From Vitis vinifera (lineage: Eukaryota > Streptophyta > Magnoliopsida > Vitales > Vitaceae), in NCBI RefSeq assembly GCF_030704535.1, contig NC_081819.1, forward strand, positions 21,362,001 through 21,426,000: a stretch of DNA of 64,000 nucleotides. Direction: 5' to 3'. A program made the position numbers and the translations under genes. The notes beneath the pieces are model-generated. The model searched no databases. It was not told the DNA's origin and saw only the letters and a list, made by a program, of their open reading frames with translations. Below, piece by piece: positions 49,271 to 61,501 of this stretch; within the stretch, counting starts at the first letter, position 1, and each line of letters opens with the position of its first letter.

Positions 49271-52200
49271 ATGACGAGAACCAAACACCTCGCCCGTAAA
49301 AGCCGAAACCGCCGGCGGCAATTTGGTTAGTTCTTTCTCTAGAACGTTCTGGAACTTTTCACTGTGTAAACCCTAACTTTCTCTCTCTATGATTGCAGCT
49401 GCAACACCTGCTTCGCCAGCATCGGCTGGACCGAGTTCGGTACCTATCTCTCTTGTCTTCTTTTTCTTTCTTTTTGGTTTTCTTCTGTTTGGAAGCTGAG
49501 AAAATTTAGGAATAGGAGAGAAACTGTGATATGACGACGTGTGTGTGTTGTTCTATTTGTGTTCCATTTCCCTCTGTTTGGAAGCTGAGGAAATTTAGGA
49601 AAAGGAGAGCAACTGGTTGTTTTTTTTTTCTTTGGTCCTTTTCAATTTGGTTGGTTGATGAAAAGGGAGTCATCTCATTTGAGCATAATAATTGTGATTC
49701 GCTTTACTATTTTGGAGCTTAAATAGTGGAGGATAAAAACGGACATTGTGGGTTTTTTTTTTCTTTTTTCTTATTTTCTTTGATGGCCCTACATTTGATC
49801 GGACTGGTGTTTTGCTCAATTTATTTTCTTTATTATCAGAGCATGATTTTGGTGGTGAAAACATCACTAAAATGTGTATGATTCGGTAATTATAATGAAT
49901 TGCAGGCACCACCCAGAAGGCCAACAAGGACTGCAACGGATGCTTCACCAAGTGAGTTCTTATAATTTTATTACTGTTTATATGTATGTATGTGTGTGTG
50001 TGTGTGTTTTTGTTTAAATTTTTGGGTTGTTGTTACTGATAATGATGATTATGATGGTGAGGTTTAGTTTGGAATGATTTGATTCATATTTAGGTACAGC
50101 AGGGAGTCAGGGACAAAGGAAGCCTTTTCGCTATAGGCCAGGAACTGTGGCTCTTCGGGAGATTCGGCGATTTCAGAAGACCACGCATCTACTAATCCCA
50201 GCTGCTCCTTTCATTAGAACTGTACTCCTCTTCCTCTTTCTTCTCTCCCTCTATATAGATTTGAAGTAGTTGACTGTGCCTTCCAGGTGTTTCTTTTTTC
50301 TTTTTTAAAGTATACATGAATCATGAAGTGAACATAGTGACCAAGTGGTAATGTTGTCCATACATTAGGTGCACACACTAATATGGGTTATGGGTTTGGA
50401 TGTTTGATAGGTATTAGCAAGCTTGGTATGCATTGCTGACTTATTACTTAACTATTTAATCTTTTAGGCTAATTAATAATTTAACTCGATATCAGAGATT
50501 TGATTTTTGGAGGCCTTTAATTCAGACCTTTATTTCCCGTTTGTTGAACTCTCTTGCGAAAAGATGTTGCACATAAGGCATGGTGTCAAGTGCGAATAAG
50601 CTTGATATACATCTTTTTAGGTTGTGTACAATTTTGTTCTATAAAAGAACCATATGAATTGATGAATTTGTTATGGCTTATGGTTATATGATTTGGGATT
50701 TATGAGCTGTTATTTGATAACTAATTAGTTAAAGAAAAATTGATGGAACCTCTACATTTCCAATATTTTCTTTGGACAAAAGAAGGAATGGCTAAAGGGG
50801 ATTTATTTCCTTCTTTGGAGGTTTTTAAATGAATTTGTTTGCCTTGTCACAGATATATTCATTAATTTGTACCTGTTATTTCTTTTATTATTTGGAGTGT
50901 TGTACATGCCTCACTTTTTTATTTGGAAAAACAACTGGAGTTTGTATACACTCAGGTTCATCATGTTTATGTGGATAATCAAATCAAGAAAAGAAATGCA
51001 TTCATGTTGATAGGTGAGGCTATAGATTTTTTAGATTGTTGGACATAACCTGAGTTGAATGGTGCTGATATTCCAGCCTATTTGCTGGAAAATGGCATAC
51101 TAAAGAGAAACAAAAAGAATTCATTTTCCATGATTTTCGAGAATAGCATTATTTATTGAATATGCAAAAATCACTGTTGATAAGTGCATTGTTGTTGTCC
51201 AGAAACTAAGAGTTATGGTTCTGGGTTTTCCAAATATGAATTTTTTTAAGGTCTATTTTTTCTACATTGTGCCCCAATCCTTAAATAATTTCCAATTTAT
51301 TACAATTAGTATTAAGAAAGAACCAGGATCCATGAATTGGGGGTTAGCAAAGCTTTACACTAGTTCAAAGTACTTACCTATGCACACTGCCTATAGTGCA
51401 GCAGTGGTAGAATTTATCAAATGCTCCAGGGACTTAAAACATGGATTGTATTTTTTGTTCCTTGTTGAAGTTGCTGTTTGTGCCATTCCTTACTTGTTTG
51501 CTTGTTCCCATCTGATCTGTAGAGAGGTTTAGATCACATGGTCCTAACAGTTCTGATCATTTGTCATAGGTTAGAGAGATTAGCTACTTTTTTGCTCCAG
51601 AAATTTCTCGTTGGACAGCCGAAGCTTTAGTAGCACTTCAGGAGGTATCATAACTTCCATTTTAATGTGACTGGATAGAGTTGTTTGTTTGAATGCATGA
51701 ATGCAATTAGGTCTGATCATGTTTTATTTTTGTAGATTTGGGCATGCATGCATCTGTATATTTTTGCAAGTTTTTGCTCTTCTTCAAATTATTTATTAAG
51801 CTTATCTCTGATGGTCTATAGCTATACAATTCTTATACTTGCTGAACCTATTTTCAATTCTTCAGAATTAAATTTTCAAATGTACTTGTGTTTCTACATG
51901 GTATGTTTGAGATTGTTCTAATTGCAGCATATGTTTTTGAATGGGTGTTGGGATTGCTCTGATCTGTTTAGTTCCGTTGTATATGACTGCATAAGTTTGG
52001 TTTGGGATCATATATTTCATTTGAGAAAGTGGCACTGTTGTTCGTCACCCCACAGGTGTTTAAAAGTTTTACTTACTTGGACTGGTGAATTTATTTTTTT
52101 AATAGGCAAATAGGATGTATTACTAAAAGTGCCAAACAAAAAAGAAGTGGAACCTATATACAAACACTGTAAACAAGCTGCACACATACAAAATCTAGAC

Positions 52201-54195
52201 CTTTGACAAGCTAACCTATATCCAAACTGTCTACAAAATCCAGAAAGAGCAGATTGGCTTAAGCCCATTCCTTCATATGACCACAAGAACTAGGTGTTTG
52301 GAAGCAAATCTTTCACCACCAAGCAGCAGCGCCCCACACCTTCAAAAGTCCTAATGTTGCACTGCTTCCAGGTGGTCCAAAGTAGACATAATGGCATCAA
52401 CCTCCAAAACTACCTTGCGGTTGGCTCCTGCAAAAGCATGATGCCAGCTGAGCAAAACCTTTCTAATCAAGCAGGGGAGAACCCATGAAACAGTAAAACA
52501 CCAATGAAGAGAAGGCCAACAGCCAAGCTCAGGAATCCATTTGTAGTGGATGCAAATATGGTCCACATACCCAAGGTCTTCCATGCAAATGCAGCAACGA
52601 TTGACCAAACTCTAGTTTCTCCTCATAAGTTGTTCAAAACTCCTGATTTTCTTCCATGCTGCTTCCCACACAATAGAACTGGACTGGTAAGTCTTAATAG
52701 AAGATTTTTAAATGTTGACACAAGTTTGAGGTAGCTCATCAAAACTAGTTGGTTCCAGGCACTTAAACGGTAGTTCTGCTACTAAGCATCCGAGATAATT
52801 ATCTTGTAAATAGTTGATCGTTAACTGATAATCATTAGTACATTTACAAAATCCATTTTTGGGCTCAAATTTCAGACAAATTGTTGCGAGTATTGAATAC
52901 TTGGATGATTTTATATTACATTACATTTTCTTCAAGCTTACTGGAATCATCTTCGATTGTCGGATATAGGCCCACTGCCCACCGGATTAGGAATCGTTGA
53001 AAGCCATTAGCATGTCATTCAGATATTCTTATTCTTGACAACAGACTACCTTTTGACAGAATTATGGAAGTTTTATGGCCTTGCCTTTCACATTGTCAAG
53101 TTTTTATGTAGGGGAAATCCACTAGCTTGCTTTTCATGACTAAACAAATCTTGTGCTCATCCCAATATGCCATTTTATCTGCAGTGAATTTGAGAGTTAA
53201 CCAGCAAAGAAAACTCAATCACATGTCAGATGGTTCTAAATGTAGTGAAATTAGAAGACATGATCTATGCATCTGACATGAAATGTTAGAATGAAATTTC
53301 TATAGCATTCACCATTTCTGAAAAAGGCAATTTGTGGAATCAATTCCTGCTTTTTGTGTGGTTCATTTTGATTAGACATGGGAAGATTGATATAATCAAT
53401 ATTTCAGTAAAAGGTTTTTCATTTTTCTTTTTGTAGGCAGCAGAGGATTATCTGGTTCATTTGTTTGAAGATGCAATGCTTTGTGCAATTCATGCAAAAC
53501 GCGTAACACTAAGTAAGTTAATGGAACTTGCATGTTTTCACTTTGCATAATCATCTTGGTCAGGAAAAAAATCTTCCCTCCTTTCATTTGTTGCATGAAT
53601 GAAATAATATTGAAAACATAACGAAATACTCTTTTTTTTCTTTTCTTTTGGGAATGCTAATTTCACATGTTTGTTATTTGGGTCTAAATGCATATGAAAT
53701 CTTCTATTTTTTTCTTACTAGCTTTGGCATTGAACTATTTGTGAGTCCTGGCTATTTGAGTTCTTGCCTTGTTGGAGTTCATGCTGCTCCTATCTGCAGA
53801 AGGGAACAACATATTTCATACACCATGGTTTTACTTTAAAAGCATGGCCCCAAGATCCTCATTTACTACATGGCTATTTCATAAACTTCCCCACTCACAT
53901 TATTACCGTTATGAGACTTATGTATGTAATTTCTATTCATTTGGACACAAAATTTCTTATCTCATTTCATCAATGTCATGGCATACCTTTTTATTTTCAA
54001 TCTGTATAGAACTTTTGCCAAATTGCTAATCAGATTTGTCTTCTTTTAGGATCATTAAAAGTAGAACTTTCATCTGTTTTATTATGTCTTCTTCTAGGAT
54101 CATTAAAGTAAAACTTTCATCTGTTTTGTTGTTTCTCAGTGAAAAAGGACTGGGAGTTGGCACGTCGGATTGGAGGGAAAGGACAGCCTTGGTGA
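49271..54195 (+). CDS. CENH3: Centromeric histone H3 variant (CENH3/CENP-A)
   Basis: Seven exons join in phase: 49271-49325, 49399-49439, 49906-49951, 50094-50221, 51570-51644, 53437-53512 and 54140-54195; 158 residues. CENH3 replaces H3 in centromeric nucleosomes and is the base for kinetochore assembly. Seen: a diverged N-terminal tail ([18 protein letters not shown], then a Pro/Ala/Ser/Thr-rich part) keeping only the ARKS motif of H3; the histone fold with [27 protein letters not shown] in place of the usual LIRKLPF; a one-residue longer loop 1 with Trp ([14 protein letters not shown]), a CENH3 hallmark; [42 protein letters not shown]; and the end GKGQPW. Canonical H3 would read TDLRFQSSAV and end RIRGERA. 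Intron 5 holds a LINE fragment, and the last intron ends in a duplicated acceptor-like segment. Confidence 0.96.
49985..50009. repeat. (TATG)n/(TG)n microsatellite in CENH3 intron 3
   Basis: tatgtatgtatgtgtgtgtg followed by further TG units. Simple sequence, likely polymorphic. Confidence 0.85.
52087..52679 (-). mobile_element. 5'-truncated LINE (non-LTR retrotransposon) fragment in CENH3 intron 5
   Basis: The minus strand at about 52608-52351 reads [21 protein letters not shown]...[19 protein letters not shown], matching the zinc-binding domain downstream of plant LINE reverse transcriptase (zf-RVT: NRCFLCxxxxExxDHILLHC...WxLPxxVRxxLLSW). A T-run at 52091-52097 marks the element's 3' A-rich end on the plus strand. 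The flanks share tggactggt at 52078-52086 and 52680-52688, a likely 9-bp target-site duplication. Reverse transcriptase and endonuclease parts are absent. Confidence 0.8.
54038..54133 (+). repeat. 48-bp tandem duplication at the 3' end of the last CENH3 intron
   Basis: Unit 1 (54038-54085) and unit 2 (54086-54133) both read gtcttctt(t/c)taggatcatt then aaa(a)gta...actttcatctgttttattat/gttg. Each carries a pyrimidine-rich (t/c)tag acceptor-like site (AG at 54048-54049 and 54096-54097) just before the true acceptor at 54138-54139. Confidence 0.85.
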
Positions 54196-54696
54196 AAGCA
54201 TTACACCGCTCCACACCAATAGTCAATACCGTTGTCACTGATTGTACCATTCAGAAAATGGAATCTGTAATTGTTTCTTTTATGGCAATTGCCTTTCCTG
54301 TTGTAATATGGAATTAAGAATTAGGAAGCAGGTTGCATTCTCAACTCTCAAGCTATATACCATCACTAGAGTTCTCACTACCACAAAAATTTGCAGGTCA
54401 TTTGTAAAGAAGTTCAAATCATCTGTTACTGAATTTATCTTTGAAGTGAAGGTGAATCTCTATGTGGGATGTTTGTAAAATTTTATGCAAATATAAACGT
54501 TCGGTATACTTCCATAGGGGCAGGTTTATTGAAATGGCATTTAAAATATCATCATAAATAATATCAAGTGATTAACAAAACAAAGTGGACAGCCTAACTG
54601 AGTGATTAACAAAAATGAAAGACATTCCCTCCTTTCAGATGAGCAAAATTTTTAACCAACAAAATGTTGTAGAATTAGTCACATAAAACACGGCTT
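54196..54696. other. Shared 3' intergenic region of CENH3 and RRS1
   Basis: The two genes converge with 501 bases between stop codons, so both 3' UTRs lie here and could overlap. No other gene seen. Confidence 0.5.
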
Positions 54697-57600
54697 TCAT
54701 TTTGACTTCCCTTTCTTCGAAGATCCTCCTTTCTTTAACGACTTCTTCTGGAGCTGCTTCTTCGGTTTCAACTTGCTTGAAGTTGATGAATCCTTCCCCC
54801 TCTGATTCTTTCTTTTCTTCTCTTTCTTCACATTGTACATGTTAATAGCCTAGTTTCCAAACAATTTAATTCAAGTGATTAGCAAAAATTATATTTGTTG
54901 AATTTAAAAAGAAAAAAAGAAAAAATATATTATTCATTGGCAAAAGCTAATGCAAACTTTAATCTTTGAGAGGGAAGAAAGGGAAAGAAAGGATATAGAA
55001 TGGCTCATTCTTACCTTGTCAACATTGAGTATCTCATGGGAATTCTTGGAGATTAGCCTATTCAAAACTTTTTCAGTTTGCTGCTTCTCTTGTGATCCAA
55101 TTCCTGTTCCTTCCACTACTGGCAGGAACTAAACAAAAACAAGGGGGAAAGGTGAAGTCAGTGATTCCTTAAGATTTAGGAAGAAAAAGAACTGAAGAAT
55201 TCACGGTAACAGAGTTATGTGCACAGACCTTGCGATACTTTCCTTTATGTTTTTCAGGTTTTTCTCCAACCAACTTCTTGTCAAATTTCCCACCACTGGC
55301 TGTTGCGGCAGCAGCCATGCTTGCTATGTCCTGAAGTTCATTTTTGCTGGCTTTCTTTGGGGCAGCTTGGGTTCCAGTAATAGGTAAGGCTGTGGCAGCA
55401 AGTTGAATGTGGCTGGGAAAAGACTTCCAATCAGTTCGAGTTGCAGCACAAGATGCCACATTTGCAATATGCTTGTAGTGTGCTTTCTTAACATGTGGAT
55501 TTTACACACACACAGATATAGCATAAGCTCTAAACAACAAAAATAAGAGTTGATGCCTTGTAAAATCCTAAGAATGGGACCTCAAAAAGCGGGGAAAAGG
55601 ACCTTCAAATAAGAGCACCAAAACAAGACTAAACAAACAATGAATTTATCCAGCCCTCTATTATCATTCTATATCATCCAGCTGATGGGCCCCCACCAGA
55701 AATTATAAGAACTCTGAGATCAGGAAAATAGAGAAGGGGTTGCAAGCCCATCACTAGTTAAAAATAAAAACTACCAAGACTTTTGGAATTATACAGGGAA
55801 CAAAAATAGAGAAGGGGTTGCATGCCCATTGCTAGTAAAAAAAGGCATACACAGCCATCTAGAGTAATCTAAATTAATATTCAGATGATTGGTGTTCTCT
55901 CATCATACTGACATATTATTTGATATATGCAATGGAATTAGAACCATGTATGACAAGGTTATATCCTGCACACACAGCTTCAACCACATAATTCAGGGGC
56001 TGTTCAAACTTCAGGATTTTCATCTCAACAGGGGATGCTAAATAGTCTAAATGCCTATATATTATGTTTGTGTTGCAGAAAAACAAGATCAGATGTAAAA
56101 GTTAAAAGAAAAGGCCGACCATCCATAACAAAGGGATCTTCAAGGATATCATACAGTTGTAAGCTCTGGATGTGATGATATGTATCACAATGGATTGACA
56201 GTGTTTTAAATAGACAAAAGCTACAGAAAGATTCATGGAATGGATTCCTAGCAATGAATGACTAAATTTGATGCTTATGAGTGATAAAACTAGGAAAAAT
56301 TTCCTGCTCTATCCACCATGTCAACAGTAAAAGAGAAAAACCTTGGCAAAGCACCAACTTTTGCAGCTTGTTTCAGATTCTGTAATCGATTCTTCTCATG
56401 TTTTTCAACACGTTTCTTCTTTTCTGCTTGTCTCTTAACAAAAGGATCCTCTCCTGGCTCTGCAACAAAAAATTTTAAATTAATTATTTACCTTTATTAT
56501 CTTTTGGGAAACACTTACATGTTTTTCCCTGAGAACAAGCAGACAGAATTCCAATAATTGGAATTTTTAACTAGGAACAGGAAAAAAGAGGGCACTAATG
56601 GTAAAATCAATTATGTACCATCGGTCATCTTGGCCTCGATAATGGGTATATCTTTGTCATCATTTACACGATCATATCCATGGCGACGCTTCCAAGTACC
56701 AGTTTGCTCATCATAAACAATCTTATCTTTTTTGCGGTTCTTTATACCTGCAATACATTTCAAAGCAATACAACCAAGCTCATTAACCTTATATCAATGA
56801 AAACTATGACGGAAAGCACAACTATATTGCTGATTAGGGCCTCGACACAATCCAGAAAGCCCAGATATAAAAAAATTTAAATACAGAGTTCAAGAAAAAC
56901 ACTTTTAAAAATGAAATATTTAACTGCCCATAGAGGAGACAAAAATAACAAAGATGAACTGACCTTTAGCTTTGGCAAACAACTCCCATTTTGTAGGTGG
57001 TTTAGGCTTAGGCAGCTGACAAAGCATTGTTTCAAATAAGAAATCAAGAATATATAATAAAATAAACTAAAAACAGCTTCATTAACTTTTTTTTTTATAT
57101 ATAGGTATAAAAAAATAAAAAAAATAAAAAACCTGCTTTTCTCCTCTTTTTACCAACAAAGGACCCATGCCAACTTAGAAGGGTCTCTCTAACTAAAGAG
57201 TGCATCACTCATTGAATACCGAAAAGCGCAAAGATCAACAGCTACAAAAGAAGAGCTTTCGGACAATGAATGAGGATATGGTCACTTGTTCTTCTTCTTC
57301 CTTACACAAGTAGCATCTATTAGAAATCCTCCAACCCCTCTTTTTAAGCTGATCTAGAGACAAAATTTTGACCCAAGTTGCTTCATAAGCAAAAAAGCTA
57401 ATTCTCGGACGCACCTAAGAATTCCAAACTATGTCATAAGGGAACAACTCCATTCTCTTATTTTTCAAAGAGAAGTAGAAGGACATAACAAAAAAAGTAT
57501 CATCCTTTGTAGGTAACCAAACCATAATGTCATTAGTCTCCAAAGAGATGGGGTGTGCAGGCAACCTCCTAAAGAAGGCTTCCACCTCTAGTTCCTAGTC

Positions 57601-60600
57601 ATGCAACTGCCTAGTAAACCTGGGACTCCAACTACCATTCTCCCAAAGGTCACTCACCCAAGCATCTTTTAAGGTAGCTATGGAATATAGCTTCGAAAAT
57701 GATTCCCTCAAAAATGAACCCCCACATCAATTGTCCTTCTAGAACTTCACCCTATTCCTAGACCCAACCTTAAGCTTAGTTCTAATCTTAAAAACTTCTC
57801 AGCTACCTCTGATTTGACTTCCACACCCCCACACTGTGCCCTTCTCTCACTTCTTAAGTGCTCCACCCCCCCTCAACTTGTCCATACTTGCCCACAATTA
57901 CTCGTGTCCAGAGAGGGTTCCTTTCAATTGCAAATCTTCAAGACCATTTGCCCAAAAAAGCCTCATTCAGGATGGATAAATCTCTGATACCCAAGCCCCT
58001 TTTTTGTTTCTTCAAGCGAACAATAGATCAATTCACCAAGTGCGGCCTTTGTTCCAAAGCCCTTCCTCCCCACAAAAAGTTCCTTTGAATCTTTTCCAAT
58101 CTAGTAGCTACCCTATGTAGGATGACACAAAGAGACATGAAGTCAATCAACAAATTGGACAAAGTGCTCTTTACCATAGTCAACCTTCCACCTTTTGAAA
58201 AATATTGTCTCTTCCACAATGCTAATCTTTTTTTGGATTCTTTCCCTAGAGGACTTTAAAGGGGCTCCCAACAAAAGCACTAAATAGGTGGTTGGGAGGG
58301 CACCCACCTTACAACCTAAAGCCCCAACAAGATCCTCTAAGTTCAAAACTTCACTAATAGGGATGAGCTCACTTTTCTCCAAGTTAATCTTTAATCCTAA
58401 CATAGCCTCAAACCACATAAGAATCCAACTCAAGTACTCAAGGTTTTTCTTCCTAACATCACAAAAAATGAGGGTATTGTTTGCAAACAACAAGTGGGAA
58501 GCCTCCACCCCCTCTCCATCTCTTCCCCTTACTAGAAAGCCATCGATAAACCCTCCCTTATTTGCCTTCATAAGAATGAGGGAAAGAACCTCCATTGCCA
58601 AGATGAATATGTAAAGGGACAAAAGATCTTCTTGTCTTAAACCCGTAGAACTTTGAAAGAAGCCTAAAGGGGACCCATTGACCAAGACAGAGAAATAAAC
58701 TGTAGAGATGCACCATATAATCCAACTAATTTACTTGGAGCCAAAACCTATTTTTTCCAACACTGCAAGAATAAAACTCTAGTTTACATGGTCATAGGTC
58801 TTTTCAATATCCAACTTATAAATGACCCCTCTCAAGTTGGGTCTAACTCTAGAATCAATGGCTTCATTTGCGATCAAAACAACATCCCCAAAATTTGTTT
58901 CCTTGCCACAAAGGCATGCTGAAAATCCAACACTAAGTTACCCACCACCTTCTTGAGGCAGTTGGCAAGAACCTTAGCTAGGAGCTTATATAAGCCTCCT
59001 ACAAAGCTAATTGGCCTGAAGTCCTTAAGGTCTTCTATCCCCCCTTTCTTTGGAACCAAGACAATAAAAGTGGCATTTAAACTCCTCTAGAAAGTCTGAA
59101 ACTCATGGAATTCTGCAAAAAATCCAATCACTTCCCTTTTCACCACATTCCAACAAAACTACCAAAAGGTCATGGAAAAGTCATCCGATCGGGAGCTTTA
59201 TCCCCTTTCAAGCTTGATAGAGCAGAAGGGGATCTCCAAGGCATGAGAGTCTATGCTAGGCAATGAGGCAAAGGCCAGCCCGCTAATGGTTGGTTTCCAA
59301 TCCCTCGACTCAAAAAGGATCATCCAAAAAGCATTTGTCACACCTTCTTTAATCTTTGCCTCCTCAATTAACACCATTCACCCTTAACTTGGCCAAAAAA
59401 TTTCTTCTTCTTCAAGCATTGGCCACTTTGTGAAAAAAAAAAAAAATTGGCGTTCTTATCCCCCTCTTTTAGCCAAAGTTCTCTTTTTTATTTTCTATTT
59501 TTATTTTTTTGATAATTGCCAAAGTTCTCTTGACTTTTGTCTCCAAGAGATTTCCTCCAAAGCTGCCCAATTTTTAAAGTCCTCCACCACCCTCCTTCTA
59601 ACCTCCCTTTCCTCCATAGAGAGAGACTTTTCCCTTTTCTTTGCATCCCAAAAACCTAGTTGAAATAAAGCAGCAAGTTTCTTGGTAGAGACATTACCAA
59701 AAACCTCTGTATTCCAAACTCTAAGGTCCTGCTTTAGAGCTCTAAGTTTAACTGCCAAAATGTGGCTAAAGGACCTCTTTGTTCCAAACTCTAAGGTCTT
59801 GTTTACCCTTTATTTTTTTGCTTACCTTTTATAAGTAAAAGGTAAGCAAGCATACATTGGTTAGAAAGAATTCGCTAAAAGTGCTGAGGGGGTGTAGCCA
59901 CTCATAAAAAGGATATGGACAAGAACATCCAACAAGATTATAAAGTAAGATGTATGATAACAAGATTGCCTAACACAACACTCTTATACTCAGGCAAGAC
60001 AACAACCAATTAGCGACCAACCCTCAAGTAAAATCCTGGATTTGCAGCCAGTGCAAGAAAAGTATTCACATAGTTTGTATGCTAGGGCAATAAATAGTTT
60101 TGGGCAGATTAGGAAGCAGAAAAAGCAGCCCCCACACAATTAAATTTCAATATAAAAATCAAATAAAAAGAATAAAGTTCCAATGAGCCAGTTATAAGCT
60201 ATCCTTCCTTACAATTCTGCAGAGTAACACATCTTGCAGGAATCAAGGACAAATGCAAGTGGTATTAGCAACATAGTTCTGATTCTCTGAAGCAATATAA
60301 ACAAAAGAAACAACATATGTGGAATAACATATTAAAACAAGCAAAGGCTTACATGCTTTTCTCTAGGCAATCTTGTCATCGGTGGAGGCAACTTGACTAA
60401 GGGTCCGTCTATGTCTTCAGTCGAAGGTAAGTTGAAAAGGGCATCTGCAATTAACTGGACTAGCACAGTGCCCTTTTGTAAACACTCCTTCACAAGCTCT
60501 TCCCTAGCAATATTGAAAAACTATATACAGTAAGCTCCACTAAAACCAACCACATTCACAAGGAGTCTTGAATAGCCAAAAACCCAACAAAGAACATATA

Positions 60601-61501
60601 GGTTTAGGGACATAGAAGCAGTAAACTCATCTCAATATATGTAACAACAACAATCACAAAGATCCTTTGAACAAAAGAGCACCCATAAAACTTGATCCAA
60701 AATGCAAAGCTATACACTTGGATCATAATCAAGCTAATAGGATGTTATGCACACTTTTTTTTTTTTTGCATGGCCGATTATACAAAATAGTTTAAATCAG
60801 CCACGAAGTTACAATGAGTTATTCAGATAGAAGCACCAAGTGGACTTGGTGGAGAAACTTAGAAATGGTTTGCCAAATATAACTGTTCAGTCATTTGCCT
60901 AAAGGGTTACAATTAGTCTTCTCGACTTATCTTTTAGAGCATCTTCTAATGCACTCCAAGACCCCCAGAGAAAAGCTCTATTATAAGAAGCCCTAATCCA
61001 ACTAGCCAGCATACACTCCAAATAGCATTGACCTAATAGCCTTATTTCCCTTCCTAACAACATTAACCACACAAAACAGCAGCTTTGCCCCCATAGAAGG
61101 TCCTAAGCAGCAGTGGGCAGCCAGAATTGGACTGGAACTGGAACCCCAATCCTGTGTAATCCATAATTATTGCTTATTTGTAAACTTGAGGCCCACTATC
61201 ATTCAAATTCAGTTCCAGCAACTGCGGTTTTGAGATTAGGGTTTCTATTCCATGAAACCCCACAAATCCTACAGCGAACCTAAATCACTCTAGGAACCAA
61301 GCAATTGCAAGAAAATGAAAGAAAAAATGGAAAAATAAAAATAAAAACAAAACCAAAACCGCCAATCCAGAGTCCAGAAGTAGGTGTAAACAGGGAAAAC
61401 CCTAACCTGGAAGTGGGGGGAGAAGGGAAGTGGTGAAGTGGGTCGAAGGCCATAAGGTGACCTAAGTCAATCTGATGCTCTTGTGTATCCATCCCAGTCA
61501 T
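54697..61501 (-). CDS. RRS1: Ribosome biogenesis regulatory protein RRS1
   Basis: Eight exons on the minus strand join in phase: 61501-61407, 60503-60353, 57015-56964, 56747-56619, 56459-56342, 55412-55229, 55128-55015 and 54849-54697; 331 residues. RRS1 works in the nucleolus with RPF2 to bring 5S RNP into the pre-60S ribosome. Seen: [15 protein letters not shown] near the start; [67 protein letters not shown] with [21 protein letters not shown], the most conserved family block; [48 protein letters not shown]; and a very basic Lys/Ser-rich C-terminus. The start is MTGMDTQEH; the ATG three codons later is an equal alternative. Intron 2 is about 3.3 kb and contains a decayed LINE. The closest Arabidopsis protein is At2g37990. 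Confidence 0.94.
55725..55841. repeat. Spaced direct repeat in RRS1 intron 5
   Basis: aaatagagaaggggttgcaa with following gcccatcactagttaaaaa (55725-55764) recurs as aaatagagaaggggttgcat with gcccattgctagtaaaaaa (55803-55841), spaced by about 38 bases. Confidence 0.85.
57125..59810 (-). mobile_element. Decayed LINE (L1-type non-LTR retrotransposon) in RRS1 intron 2
   Basis: Domain pieces in order on the minus strand: the pre-reverse-transcriptase linker (59758-59501, [19 protein letters not shown]... to [10 protein letters not shown]); the RT N-terminal block (59059-58874, [20 protein letters not shown]); the RT palm (58685-58143, [19 protein letters not shown]... and [11 protein letters not shown], where the usual catalytic ADD reads ANN); the thumb (58219-58028, [24 protein letters not shown]); and zf-RVT (57430-57240, [28 protein letters not shown]). 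Several stops and frameshifts separate them. No endonuclease domain is seen, so the 5' part is truncated or lost. It is inactive. Confidence 0.88.
59711..59849. repeat. Short direct repeat and perfect hairpin at the 5' edge of the LINE remnant
   Basis: ttccaaactctaaggtc occurs near 59712 and 59782. Just beyond, 59818-59849 forms a perfect 13-bp stem (cttaccttttat-type arm against aaaaggtaag) with a 6-base loop. This marks the boundary between LINE-like and other intron sequence. Confidence 0.7.
60751..61110 (-). mobile_element. Possible LINE-type 3'-end fragment in RRS1 intron 1
   Basis: A poly-T run (60754-60767) is followed by balanced sequence with 'gcatggccgattatacaaaa' style start, resembling the A-tailed 3' end of a non-LTR element on the minus strand. 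No domain was recognised, so this is tentative. Confidence 0.3.
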
